Notes: a model not told the origin generated them from the letters alone. Counted from the first letter of the stretch, positions 8,734 to 16,533 are shown. The stretch: 64,000 nt of DNA from a virus (IMGVR_UViG_3300049491_000716:16305-80304), one strand, 5' to 3'. Program-made: numbers and translations.

Positions 8734-9071
8734 AACGCATCTTGAAAACAACCGCGCTGCTTGCAGCCTTGGCATCTGTCTCCGCATGCACCGTGATCCA
8801 GCCGTCGTGCTGCGCTCAGGCTTGCGCATGCCAGCAACCGGTGGCGGCGGCTCCGATCGTTGCGCCGCCGAGTCATTCGACGCCGCCCGCGATTCCGGTG
8901 GTGGCAGCCGTGGCCCCCAAACCGCCCGCCGTGAAGCCGCCGCCCGTGGCAGTAACGCCTGCGCCGCCGCCGGCTCACAGCAAGCCGCACCCGAAGCCGC
9001 CGGCACCGCCCCCGCCTCCGCCCGCACCCCCGAAGCATTCGCCTGGCAAGCCATGCGTCAAGAAGTCCTGA
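8730..9071 (+). CDS. Proline-rich lipoprotein
   Basis: A signal peptide ([20 protein letters not shown]) ends in a lipobox with Cys20, so the product is probably a membrane-anchored lipoprotein. The mature part is almost entirely Pro/Ala/Lys with long PPPPP runs after residue 90, a rigid spacer shape. ATGA overlap with the preceding gene. It lies directly before the pilin gene, so both encode envelope-directed products. Function unknown; periplasm-spanning anchor is one inference. Confidence 0.7.
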   Translation: MKRILKTTALLAALASVSACTVIQPSCCAQACACQQPVAAAPIVAPPSHSTPPAIPVVAAVAPKPPAVKPPPVAVTPAPPPAHSKPHPKPPAPPPPPPAPPKHSPGKPCVKKS

Positions 9072-9096
9072 ACCCATTCAACCCAAGGGGGTCACC

Positions 9097-9582
9097 ATGA
9101 AAACCAATCGCAATTTCTCCGGCTTCACGTTGATCGAAGTCCTCATCGTCGTGGCGCTGATCGGCATCCTGGCCGCCATCTCGCTGCCGGTCTACCAAGA
9201 CTACGTCAAGCGCACGAAGCTCACCGAAGTCCTGCTGGCCGCATCAACCTGCCGCACCGCGGTTACCGAGGTCGTGCAGACTGCTGGCGTCCTGCCGGCA
9301 GCCGGTGCGTGGGGATGCGAGAGCGCGACACCGACTTCCAAGTACGTGGCTGCCGTCGAGACCGATGCCTTTGGGGCCATCCACGTGCTGGTGTCCGGCA
9401 TCGGCGACAAAAACATTGACGGCCACTACGTGAGCCTCGTACCCTTGGCTACCGGCGACGTTCCGCCTGTGGCCGGCGACACCATCTTCCGCTGGGTTTG
9501 CGGCAACCAAGCCGTGCTTGGCACCAGCACTTTCGTGACCGACATCCCTGCCAAATTCCTGCCGGGCTCTTGCCGCGGCTGA
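9097..9582 (+). CDS. Type IV prepilin (PilA-like), phage-encoded
   Basis: A complete 161-residue type IVa prepilin. The short leader MKTNRNFSG is followed by [18 protein letters not shown], the class III cleavage site with Gly at -1, Phe at +1 and Glu at +5. The hydrophobic alpha-1 helix runs on to YQDYVKRTK. Four cysteines are present: one in STCRTAV, one in WGCES, and the last pair (WVCGN and GSCRG) in the position of the C-terminal D-region disulfide. The globular domain looks like Comamonadaceae-type major pilins. No pilus assembly gene (pilB, pilC, pilD, pilQ) lies nearby, so host machinery would be needed. A clean ribosome site (AAGGGGG) precedes the ATG. Confidence 0.92.
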   Translation: MKTNRNFSGFTLIEVLIVVALIGILAAISLPVYQDYVKRTKLTEVLLAASTCRTAVTEVVQTAGVLPAAGAWGCESATPTSKYVAAVETDAFGAIHVLVSGIGDKNIDGHYVSLVPLATGDVPPVAGDTIFRWVCGNQAVLGTSTFVTDIPAKFLPGSCRG

Positions 9583-9610
9583 CCTTCAACTTCTGACTGC
9601 GAGGTAATCT

Positions 9611-10612
9611 ATGAGCCTGCTTCCTGCCGCCATGAAATTGGCCGACGACATCCAACCGCTGGGCCCACCGATTCGGCGCCAGCCCGAGTCTAAGCCTGAT
9701 GGGGCAGTCTGCGATCAGATCATGGCCAGCGTGTTGACGCTGATCAAGATCAACAATGGCTTGGACGGCATGCTCGCGAAGTCGAATCCTTCGAGGCTTC
9801 TCAAGGCGAAAGCAGTCGAAGACTTCCGGAAAGACTACTTGGTGGAGGCTCGTATCACCTACGCGAAGGCTACAGCCGAACGCAGCGTCTTTGCTCAGGT
9901 CTGCGAAGAAACATCGCAATCCATTCTGTCGTCAATTCAAGAAAGCGGCGAGGTCAGCGGTGAAGACTACTCAAGGACGAAGACAGCAGATCCAACAACC
10001 CCGAAAGCCCACATGAAATTCGAACTCACGAACCCTACGACGGTCAAGCTCAAGCACGTCAACGCCCGCAAGGAGAACCACGGCGAGGCCAAGGTTCTAG
10101 CCATGGATCTGCGGCTCTGCTGGACCACGAACAATCGCGCTCTGGATGCGATGTTTCCAGGCTTGCGCCAATCTCTCTTTGCCGCCCTGCCGATCGGCGA
10201 ACTGGAAGACGACGAACTCAGCGGCTATACGCTTCGCATGGAGTTTGGCTTGGGCGGAGAGAAGTCCGACACCGTGGTCAAGGTCTGCGTAGTGAAGGGG
10301 TTTTCAGTTTCGCCCATTGAAGGCGGCAGCGTCGAAATTGAGTTTTCGGTTTCTTCATCGGCTGACATCACTGGTGAGGTTTCGGGTCGATTCAACGACT
10401 TCATCCAGCAAGACATCGTCATCACCCTGCTCGCCCCCACCGTGCTGGCCACCGACCTGATCGACGCCAGCGCCGGCAGCGGGGCTCCCGGCACCGGCCC
10501 GGCCGATGAACCCGAGAAGCCGAAGAAGGCCAAGAGCAAGGCCGTGATTGACGCAACGGAAGCCTTCATCCAGCGCAACACCGATGCCGACGGTGCCGCC
10601 CTGCCTCACTAA
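9611..10612 (+). CDS. Phage protein with possible N-terminal fusion (DUF2815-like place, unassigned)
   Basis: A continuous 333-residue frame. Residues 135-333 begin at MKFELTNPTTVKLKHVNARKE and resemble a stand-alone phage protein that normally starts at that methionine (ATG at 10013). Residues 1-134 look like a separate helical unit. So this is either a two-domain fusion or an upstream gene that lost its stop. The C-terminal 60 residues are Ala/Lys/Pro-rich. Ribosome site GAGG before the ATG at 9611. Function unknown; its place in the early region suggests a DNA-related role. Confidence 0.65.
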   Translation: MSLLPAAMKLADDIQPLGPPIRRQPESKPDGAVCDQIMASVLTLIKINNGLDGMLAKSNPSRLLKAKAVEDFRKDYLVEARITYAKATAERSVFAQVCEETSQSILSSIQESGEVSGEDYSRTKTADPTTPKAHMKFELTNPTTVKLKHVNARKENHGEAKVLAMDLRLCWTTNNRALDAMFPGLRQSLFAALPIGELEDDELSGYTLRMEFGLGGEKSDTVVKVCVVKGFSVSPIEGGSVEIEFSVSSSADITGEVSGRFNDFIQQDIVITLLAPTVLATDLIDASAGSGAPGTGPADEPEKPKKAKSKAVIDATEAFIQRNTDADGAALPH

Positions 10613-10628
10613 ACCCTGCGAGACCATC

Positions 10629-10841
10629 ATGGAAGAACCCGACATCAAGAGCGGCTGGTCCACACACCATGAACTCAGGTTCATCGAGGCGCTGGGGAGC
10701 TACGCAGTCACCGGCTTCACGCCGGTCGAGTTGCTGCGCGGCTATCGCATGGCGCTGATCAACCGGAAGCGCATGGCTGGCATGGATCGCGACAAGTTGC
10801 TGGCCAAGGTGCATGCGCGGATGGATGCGCTGGGCGCCTAA
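10629..10841 (+). CDS. Hypothetical protein, 70 aa
   Basis: Starts at MEEPDIKSGWSTHHELRFIEALG. The frame is open further upstream, but that part overlaps the preceding gene and has poor composition. A small helical protein resembling short phage proteins of unknown role that carry the same HHELRFIEALG type of opening. Three bases separate it from the Lar-like gene. Confidence 0.65.
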   Translation: MEEPDIKSGWSTHHELRFIEALGSYAVTGFTPVELLRGYRMALINRKRMAGMDRDKLLAKVHARMDALGA

Positions 10842-10844
10842 GCC

Positions 10845-11048
10845 GTGAACATCGAACTTCTGCCGTGCCCGTTCTGCGGGAGCTTTCATGTCTCGGTTGC
10901 CGATGTCGGGACTTCGGCTTGCTCCGTCTTGTGCGGCAACTGCGGAGCCGAAGGCCCTTTTGCTGAGGACGTGGATGCCGCAGCCAACGCATGGAATGCC
11001 CGCACGCTCATCGGTGGCAAAACTGTGTCAAGTGATATTCCTGCATAG
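10845..11048 (+). CDS. Lar-family restriction alleviation-like zinc protein
   Basis: A 67-residue protein starting with GTG. It has the Lar signature: LLPCPFCGS at the start, CGNCGAEGP in the middle and ANAWNART at the end. The four cysteines form a zinc ribbon. Rac-prophage Lar modulates type I restriction-modification, so an anti-restriction role is the usual annotation, although most relatives are untested. No ribosome site beyond coupling to the preceding stop is visible. Confidence 0.8.
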   Translation: MNIELLPCPFCGSFHVSVADVGTSACSVLCGNCGAEGPFAEDVDAAANAWNARTLIGGKTVSSDIPA

Positions 11049-11208
11049 CAGAGCGCCGCCACACCCGAAGATTCATGAGCGCTAGTCATCAATGCGCGGG
11101 CGCATCCCAAAAGATGCCCGACACTCTTATTTGGCTTTGCTTTTCAAGCACGCCATCACATCGCCTCAACTCATCGGCGACTCTCTCAAAGAAATCCGGA
11201 GCAGACCA

Positions 11209-11397
11209 ATGATCATTGAACGCACCAAGATCCTCGAAGCCTACAACCGCGTCATCCAGCAGCTCGGCGAGCACAGCCACGAACAGGCATGCGCAGCCGT
11301 GAGCCAGGCGCTGGGCAACCCGCCCGACGTGGTGTCGGATGTCGTGATGCTGGCAACGCAGGAAGAGGCGGCAGCCGCGCAAGGAGTGGCGGCGTGA
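11209..11397 (+). CDS. Hypothetical protein, 62 aa
   Basis: Starts MIIERTKILEAYNRVIQQLGEH with GGAG ten bases upstream. The frame is open back to 11092, but that part looks noncoding. An all-helical small protein; the C-terminus is Ala/Glu-rich. It is coupled to the next frame through a GTGA overlap at 11394. Function unknown. The 160 bases before it (11049-11208) hold no clear gene. Confidence 0.55.
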   Translation: MIIERTKILEAYNRVIQQLGEHSHEQACAAVSQALGNPPDVVSDVVMLATQEEAAAAQGVAA

Positions 11398-11847
11398 GCA
11401 CAGATCACCTGACAACCGAGCGCTTCCTGGCGCTTGACGCCGCGCTTGCCAAAGTCCGTGCCGAAGTGCTGGCCGCCATGCAGCGAAGCCTGGGGGCTTG
11501 AGCAGGAAAGCAAGGCGCTGAACCTGCTGGGATCCTTGGTCACGCATCGCCAGTTCAAGCAGTACGTGCTGACCGGCATGTTCGTCGAGTCCAGCAAGCG
11601 CAGTGGTGTGACCTACGTCTTCCGCAGGCTCAAGCCGACCGTGGCGATGCACATCGTGGCCGGCAAGGTCAAGGTGCTGTGTGCGCTCTGCATGCATGCC
11701 TGCGCTCATTACGCAGGATCGTGGGCTGGCGGCATGGCACCAAGCGACGACGTGGCCAGCCATCTCGTCATGATGCGAGGTGATGAGCGGCTCTACTGGG
11801 CCAGAGCAAACCAACACGCCGCATGGCGCGCGGAGGCAGGACTGTGA
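11394..11847 (+). CDS. Phage protein interrupted by a frameshift at a G5 run
   Basis: Two adjacent frames appear to be one gene. The first starts with GTG at 11394 (STDHLTTERFLALDAAL) and ends at 11501. The second covers residues from GLEQESKALNLLGSLVTH to 11847 but has no good start of its own. They join at GGGGG (11492-11496): dropping one G gives a continuous product of about 150 residues. The second half (QFKQYVLTGMF, SGVTYVFRRLKPT, LCALCMHACAHYAGSWAG) is clearly coding and has the look of a conserved phage protein of unknown role. Cause may be sequencing error, mutation or programmed slip. Confidence 0.6.
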
Positions 11848-12035
11848 AGCGCTACGCCATCCTCATCCTGCTGTGCACGCTCTACGCTTGCTCAGACGAC
11901 TTCGCGGCCAACGGCACCTACTGGCAGTACCAAGCGCTGAAGGATGCCTGCGTGAAGGATTCCATGACGGCCTACCGCACGAAGTCAGCCGAAGGCCAGC
12001 CCATGCTGGTGATCACCTGCCGGGAGAAGAAGTGA
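11844..12035 (+). CDS. Small lipoprotein, 63 aa
   Basis: GTG start overlapping the previous stop by four bases. The signal peptide MKRYAILILLCTLYAC ends with a lipobox cysteine at residue 16. The mature part (47 residues) contains two further cysteines (DACVKD and VITCREKK) that may form a disulfide. It is a second exported product in this early operon. Function unknown. Confidence 0.65.
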   Translation: MKRYAILILLCTLYACSDDFAANGTYWQYQALKDACVKDSMTAYRTKSAEGQPMLVITCREKK

Positions 12036-12682
12036 AGCGCATTGACGTCAGGTGCTGCGGCCAGCCGCTGAAGTTGCTGGGCACGTTGCCCGTGATGGAT
12101 GCCGTGCGCGACGGAGATCCGGTCAGATTCATCTTGATGCAGCCGCGAGTCCGGGACTTCGACGCGGCGCAAGGCGGAACCAACACCGAGATGGTGGCTG
12201 TGAACGAAGCCTGGCAAGTGCTCGGCGACGACAAGACGCGCAAGCACTACGACCAGACGGGAGAGAACAGCCCGCCATCGGTTGAGCTTCGCGCCCACCA
12301 GCAGTTGACGGAGTTCTTCGCGGCAGCACTTTCAAACGACCACGTACCGCTGCTTGTTGCCGTTGGCCAGATGCTTGACATGCAGCAGGCGCAGGCCAAG
12401 CAGGCCATCAGCCAGAACGGCCACAAGGTCGTAAAGCTCACGGCGCGCCGGGACAAGATCAAGACGAAGGCCGGCAAGCAGAACTTGGTGCACCAACTCA
12501 TTGACCACGGCATCTTGGTGCTGAACGCGCAGATCGCGGAAGCCGAGGAAATTCTTGTCGTTAACGCCGCGGCTCGAGTGCTGGCGGCCAACTACGAATC
12601 TGAAGAAGACGCTGGGCTGATCGTGCCGCGTGGCCCAGTGTTTAGGGCGGGCTCGTTCACTGGAGGATTTCACAATGGCTGA
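12032..12682 (+). CDS. J-domain-like protein lacking the HPD motif
   Basis: A 216-residue protein with GTG start, coupled to the lipoprotein by GTGA. Residues 50-80 read AAQGGTNTEMVAVNEAWQVLGD followed by DKTRKHYDQTGE, which closely matches helices III and IV of a DnaJ J-domain. The catalytic HPD before the KGG-like turn is absent (the aligned residues are DAA), and the first 48 residues do not show the usual helix I/II. The remainder is helical and includes KLTARRDKIKTKAGKQNL. It may bind Hsp70 without stimulating it, or only share this fold fragment. Usual phage annotation would be hypothetical. Confidence 0.55.
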   Translation: MKRIDVRCCGQPLKLLGTLPVMDAVRDGDPVRFILMQPRVRDFDAAQGGTNTEMVAVNEAWQVLGDDKTRKHYDQTGENSPPSVELRAHQQLTEFFAAALSNDHVPLLVAVGQMLDMQQAQAKQAISQNGHKVVKLTARRDKIKTKAGKQNLVHQLIDHGILVLNAQIAEAEEILVVNAAARVLAANYESEEDAGLIVPRGPVFRAGSFTGGFHNG

Positions 12683-13292
12683 GACCACCGCAATTTCTTG
12701 GTGCGACAGCACGCTGAATCCGTGGCTAGGATGCACCAAGGTCGGCCCTGGATGCGACAACTGCTATGCCGAGGCGATGATGGACAGGCGCATGCACAAG
12801 GTCAAGTGGGGGGCCGGCCAGCCGCGTGTGCGCACCAATGAGGCCAACTGGCGTCAGCCGATTAAGTGGAATGCATCGCCGTTCTACGAATGCCCGACGT
12901 GCCACTGGCGCGGCGCCGAATCCGATTTGCTGAAGACGCGGCCCGGCTATGCACCGTGGTGCCCGGCCTGCGGGCTCGGCTTGGTCGCCGCGCGGCGACG
13001 CGTGTTCTGCGCCAGCTTGGCAGACGTCTTCGACAACGAAGTTGATCCGCAGTGGCGCGTTGATCTGTTCAAGTTGATTGCCGGCACGCCGAACCTTGAT
13101 TGGCTCCTGCTGACCAAGCGCATCGGCAATGTCGCCAGCATGCCAACTCGACGCATCCATGAAGGAGGTGGAGAGGCTCAGTGGCGCGCTCATAACCGGT
13201 GCCTGACGGAATTCAGGCTCGGGGCATCCGCAGGCCTAATCGGTGTTGCAGTTTACGAACTCATTCCAGAAACACAAAAGCCGAGTGGTTAG
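12675..13292 (+). CDS. Phage Gp37/Gp68 (DUF5131) family protein, C-terminally altered
   Basis: Residues 1-155 match the DUF5131 / Gp37-Gp68 family. The opening ISWCDSTLNPWLGC is followed by GPGCDNCYAE, giving a CxxC-like radical-SAM type cluster, and LDWLLLTKRIGN closes the recognisable part. An inserted CPTCHW...CPACG pair makes a zinc ribbon. After residue 155 the expected WPNVWLG and SMEPLLG sections are missing and 50 unrelated residues follow, so the gene looks shortened. ATG at 12675 has GGAGG upstream and overlaps the preceding stop. Confidence 0.75.
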   Translation: MAETTAISWCDSTLNPWLGCTKVGPGCDNCYAEAMMDRRMHKVKWGAGQPRVRTNEANWRQPIKWNASPFYECPTCHWRGAESDLLKTRPGYAPWCPACGLGLVAARRRVFCASLADVFDNEVDPQWRVDLFKLIAGTPNLDWLLLTKRIGNVASMPTRRIHEGGGEAQWRAHNRCLTEFRLGASAGLIGVAVYELIPETQKPSG

Positions 13293-13299
13293 CTCGGCT
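13279..13299. terminator. Hairpin between convergent early and late genes
   Basis: AGCCGAG (13279-13285) and CTCGGCT (13293-13299) form a 7-bp perfect stem with a 7-base loop at the end of the last plus-strand gene. There is no long T-run, so strength is uncertain. The position between converging transcription units favours a bidirectional terminator. The 130 bases to 13430 hold no gene. Confidence 0.5.
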
Positions 13300-13429
13300 C
13301 TGTGCGGTTCCTGCGTCGCTCGCGTTGCGGCGCCCGGCAGTTTCATCGTTGCCCCGGTGGAACCTATTGCGCAATGCCGCGGATTATGCACTCATTTCAG
13401 GGGAGTGCAAGCGGCCCCGAATTGCTCCA

Positions 13430-13804
13430 TCACAGGGCGTAGCGCCCCGGCTTCTTCTCGTCGGGCTCGGTTTCGTCGGATGCCGGCGCCTTGTCATCGC
13501 TGCACGGGTAAGCATCCCTAAGGATGGACGCCACCAACTTGATAGCCGGCAGGCCAAGCAATGGCGTCAGCCGGGCCATGCGCTCCTGCACGGCGTCTTT
13601 GACATCCCCCGCCGTCAGCGAATCCGGCACGCAGTGCTCGGCGCTTGTCGCGTCATGAGCGGCCAGCACGAAAATCAGGGCTTGCGCCTGGCCCTTCTCG
13701 TTTCCATCGAACAACTCCAACAGGCGCTGCCCAGTGAGGTAGTAGCCGCCGGCGTGAGTCATCCCGCAGACCGAAAGCAATGCTGCCGCAAACATGGACT
13801 TCAT
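13430..13804 (-). CDS. Exported Rap1a/Tai-like immunity domain protein
   Basis: A 124-residue protein with a signal peptide (about residues 1-18, ending MTHA). The mature part matches the Rap1a immunity fold: LTGQRLLELFD, a helix pair, HCVPDSLTAGDVKDAV and LRDAYPC, with two conserved cysteines. Rap1a-type proteins protect Serratia against a type VI secreted toxin in the periplasm, and phages often carry relatives of unknown role. It is the last gene of the late strand, beyond the lysis genes. The C-terminal tail is acidic and variable. Inference: a moron-type gene for envelope protection. Confidence 0.7.
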   Translation of the reverse strand: MKSMFAAALLSVCGMTHAGGYYLTGQRLLELFDGNEKGQAQALIFVLAAHDATSAEHCVPDSLTAGDVKDAVQERMARLTPLLGLPAIKLVASILRDAYPCSDDKAPASDETEPDEKKPGRYAL

Positions 13805-13878
13805 CTGATTTCCTGCTCAAGTTGTGGGTACTTCGGGCCAGCAAGATTGAAGCCAGCGGCGGCGGCTGGCTTCATTCC

Positions 13879-14217
13879 TCACTTGGCTGGCGGCGGGCTC
13901 TTGGTGAGCGGCGTGGACTTCGCTGGCGGAGGGCTCTTGGCCATGGCTGCCTTGGCAAGATCCGTAGCTTCGGCGATGCTGTAGTTGCTCTCCGGCAGCG
14001 GGAAGCCGCGGCGCACCGTCTTCGGCTTCTGGCCGACGGCATGCACCACCATGCGTGCGTAGGGCATGTGCCGGCCGGCCGTCATGAAGGCGCGGCGCGC
14101 GTTCGCCGGTGAGTCAAAGGATTCCTCGGTGCTGATCTTCTTGCCGTTGCTGGCCGTCGTGTTGACGAACCATGCACCCCGGGCGTTCTGTCTGAGGTTG
14201 ATGATCCACATGGTCAC
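13879..14217 (-). CDS. Hypothetical protein, 112 aa
   Basis: Starts MTMWIINLRQNARGAWFVN; an ATG at 14211 is an alternative start. The N-terminal 80 residues resemble a small alpha/beta unit with SPANARRAFMTAG; the last 20 residues repeat KSPPPAKST. The start overlaps the previous stop by four bases. A DUF1508-like fold is possible, but similarity is too thin to name it. Confidence 0.55.
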   Translation of the reverse strand: MTMWIINLRQNARGAWFVNTTASNGKKISTEESFDSPANARRAFMTAGRHMPYARMVVHAVGQKPKTVRRGFPLPESNYSIAEATDLAKAAMAKSPPPAKSTPLTKSPPPAK

Positions 14218-14408
14218 GGCACCCTAGGCAAGGTGGCCTGAGCAGCCAAGGCGTCGGTGGCGGCCACGGCAGCGGCTCGCATGGCGGCAATCTCGGCGTC
14301 GCTGACGTCGCGGCCTTCGGCGGCGGCAGCGTTCAGGATGGCCGAGAGCTTCGCGGCTTCGGTCAGGGATGCCAGCAGGAGCTGGGTCACGAGCAGCGTG
14401 TTGTTCAT
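14214..14408 (-). CDS. Hypothetical helical protein, 64 aa
   Basis: An Ala/Leu-rich small protein (MNNTLLVTQLLLASL opening). It overlaps both neighbours by four bases. No signal peptide cleavage site is evident. It belongs to the terminal cluster of small late genes near the lysis functions. Unknown role. Confidence 0.55.
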   Translation of the reverse strand: MNNTLLVTQLLLASLTEAAKLSAILNAAAAEGRDVSDAEIAAMRAAAVAATDALAAQATLPRVP

Positions 14409-14764
14409 GGCTTCACTCCTTGTTGGCTGGCCAGGTAGGACTCGAGGGCGGTCAAGATCGTCAGGGTGGCCGTCAGCTTGGTCTGCGCGGCACCAAGGTC
14501 GGTCTTGGCTGTGGCGGCGGCGATGTCCAGGCCAGCGATCGCCTGACGGTTGGTCGACACCACGTTCTCAAGATCGGAGTCGCTGAGCTTGCCGGCGGTG
14601 CGCAGGACGCCAGCCGTCTTGGCCACGGTCGTCACCGTCGCGTAGCCGCCGAGCAACTTCTTGTTGAAGGTGTCGGCAGTCGGAACGCCGAGAGCGGCGC
14701 AGGCCACCAAGGCTGTGGCCAGCATCACTGCGATGCCGGTCTTCAGGGTTTGAAGCAGTTTCAT
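14405..14764 (-). CDS. Probable lipoprotein, 119 aa
   Basis: Signal peptide with lipobox (ATALVAC, Cys22). The mature part is helical and rich in Ala/Thr/Lys, probably an alpha-helical bundle. It could be an outer-membrane component of lysis or of envelope modification, but no spanin pairing with an inner-membrane gene was recognised. Ribosome site AAAGG about 6 bases before the ATG. Confidence 0.6.
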   Translation of the reverse strand: MKLLQTLKTGIAVMLATALVACAALGVPTADTFNKKLLGGYATVTTVAKTAGVLRTAGKLSDSDLENVVSTNRQAIAGLDIAAATAKTDLGAAQTKLTATLTILTALESYLASQQGVKP

Positions 14765-14791
14765 GAGTTGCCTTTCAGGCGGTTGGGGTGA

Positions 14792-15511
14792 TCAGTTCAC
14801 GGTGACGGTTGAGATGCCGCCTGCAGGCACGCTGCCATGGCAGTAGAAGCCGATTTCGACGTACTTCTTGACCCACGTTCCGGTGGGAACCATCTTGCGG
14901 GACGGCGCACATGAGATGCCGGCTGGCACGGTGAACAAGTGATGCGAGTAAAGCCATGCCGGGTCGTTGACATAGATCGCTGTGTCTGCCGAAACTCGAG
15001 CCTGGCCGCTGTTGTCGAACACCACGTAGGGCATCTGCCACGTTGCGGTGGCCTGCTTCGCTGGCGTCAAATAACAGGTGATCGGGTTCGGCCACAACTC
15101 TTGGTCGTAGAAGGTTTCGCCGTCGTTCGTCAGCGTCAAATGCAAGTCTTGCAAGATGCCGCCGTCAGCCGGGCACGTGTATCGCTGCACGCTGGTCGTT
15201 TGAAGATGAAACTGACCGGGGCCTGCGCAGGTGAAGCCGATATAGGTGACGCCGTTGAACTTTGGCACGTAGTCGCGCACGCAGTTGCCGCTGATGATCC
15301 ACTGGTAAGACAGGTCAACCGCTAAAGTGTTCCAGCGCACCACGCCGCCATCCGTGACGATGACAACGTCGGTGCCGCGACCCGGCGGTGTCGGCAACGG
15401 AACCAGTTCTCCGCCATAGACATCCTGCTTGAATGCGGCGGCGCCAGCGTAGGCCGGTGATGCGACAAGAAAACTGGCGAACGCCAGCAGGACAAAGAAG
15501 AGTTTCTTCAT
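14792..15511 (-). CDS. Exported protein, 239 aa
   Basis: An N-terminal signal peptide ends at SPAYAGA (residue 22-23). The mature part is beta-rich with six cysteines, probably paired in disulfides. No catalytic motif is recognised. It is preceded by a GAGGTGAACC ribosome site. It sits in the run of exported small proteins after the endolysin. A second secreted protein of similar design is at 48510-49181. Function unknown. Confidence 0.6.
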   Translation of the reverse strand: MKKLFFVLLAFASFLVASPAYAGAAAFKQDVYGGELVPLPTPPGRGTDVVIVTDGGVVRWNTLAVDLSYQWIISGNCVRDYVPKFNGVTYIGFTCAGPGQFHLQTTSVQRYTCPADGGILQDLHLTLTNDGETFYDQELWPNPITCYLTPAKQATATWQMPYVVFDNSGQARVSADTAIYVNDPAWLYSHHLFTVPAGISCAPSRKMVPTGTWVKKYVEIGFYCHGSVPAGGISTVTVN

Positions 15512-15537
15512 GGTTCACCTCTTGGGTGGTTGGGGGG

Positions 15538-15711
15538 TCAATGAGTCGGGGGTAGCGGAATTTCGGTCTGGAACTTGCCGTCGGCATCGACCATCACGCC
15601 TTTGGCTGCGCCTTCGACTTGTCGCAACACGGGCTGCGCCTGCGGCTTTTCGGATCGGATTGGCTTACCGAGAACGAAGTCGTCGGCGTCGTCTTGGTCA
15701 AGGTCTTTCAT
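15538..15711 (-). CDS. Hypothetical acidic protein, 57 aa
   Basis: Starts MKDLDQDDADDFVLGKPIRS with an ATGA overlap on the endolysin stop, so it is probably translated with the endolysin. The rest of the longer open frame upstream is antisense to nothing useful and is not used. No domain known. Confidence 0.5.
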   Translation of the reverse strand: MKDLDQDDADDFVLGKPIRSEKPQAQPVLRQVEGAAKGVMVDADGKFQTEIPLPPTH

Positions 15712-16253
15712 GGAACTCCCAGTGCAAGTTTGGCGGCGCCCCAAAGGGCGATGCGTTGGTCTAGGTGGGTGAGCCCGCCGTTGATGCGGCGGGTGAGTCC
15801 GGTGAAGTCGCCGTTGTCGGCGTAGGCGTTCAGGTGGTTGGATGCCCAGAACCAGGCCGCGCTGCGAGACGCGAGGCCGGGCTCGGCCAGTAGTTGCGGG
15901 AATGCTTCGAGGTCGACGCCGAGGGCGGCGCCGCAGCGCCTGTAGTTGGCGCGGCCCGTCACCTGCAGAAGGCCGCGGCCAAGGAAGCGGATGCCATCGC
16001 CGGGCTGCGTGTTCCCGAGATCGGCGGCTTTCTTGCCGGGCGGCTCGTATCGCCGCTGAGCAATCGTTGGGCCCCACAACTCGGTCAACCAATGAAGGCC
16101 GCCGCTTTCGTGGCCAATCTGAGCCAGCCAAGCCGCCTGACGCCGCGGGGTGTCAATGCCGAACTCCGTCATGGCTGCCGTGATGAACGGCAAGAATCTG
16201 GACGCCCGGTCAATCCGGGCGCCGGTGCAGGCCACGAGCGTCTGCGGCGTCAT
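15708..16253 (-). CDS. Endolysin, glycoside hydrolase family 19 (chitinase-like muramidase)
   Basis: A 181-residue enzyme. GH19 hallmarks are AAWLAQIGHESGGLHWLTE with catalytic Glu near residue 49, the second acid in the segment around GKKAADLGN, and FLGRGLLQVTGRANY. It would cleave host peptidoglycan at the end of infection. It has no signal peptide, so it should need the holin encoded just upstream. ATG at 16253 follows the holin stop with one base between; the frame further upstream is noncoding. Confidence 0.88.
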   Translation of the reverse strand: MTPQTLVACTGARIDRASRFLPFITAAMTEFGIDTPRRQAAWLAQIGHESGGLHWLTELWGPTIAQRRYEPPGKKAADLGNTQPGDGIRFLGRGLLQVTGRANYRRCGAALGVDLEAFPQLLAEPGLASRSAAWFWASNHLNAYADNGDFTGLTRRINGGLTHLDQRIALWGAAKLALGVP

Positions 16254-16254
16254 C

Positions 16255-16533
16255 TCACTTCGTCGGCGGCGTAGCCTTGGCTGCCGGGATGCTGCCGGAC
16301 ACTTCAGCCGGCGCATCGGGGCTCGGCTCGATCGGCTCTGATTCCTCCAAGGCGACGCCATCGAAGAAGTAGGCCAGCGGCACCTTGGCGTTGGCGATGA
16401 TGGCGCCGATCAGCGTACCGACCATCGTCATCTGTGTCGGCGTCATGTTGGCGAAGGTCACCAGCAGCACGCAGGCGAACAGCATGGCGGTCATGCCATA
16501 CGCCAGGACGGCGCGAACAGTCTGTGAGTTCAT
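16255..16533 (-). CDS. Holin candidate, 92 aa, two transmembrane segments
   Basis: Two hydrophobic helices (about residues 8-28 and 34-56) and a polar Pro/Glu-rich C-terminal tail, the usual shape of a class II-type holin. It lies directly before the GH19 endolysin. Ribosome site GGAGAACCC before the ATG. Function rests on position and topology, not on a family signature. Confidence 0.65.
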   Translation of the reverse strand: MNSQTVRAVLAYGMTAMLFACVLLVTFANMTPTQMTMVGTLIGAIIANAKVPLAYFFDGVALEESEPIEPSPDAPAEVSGSIPAAKATPPTK

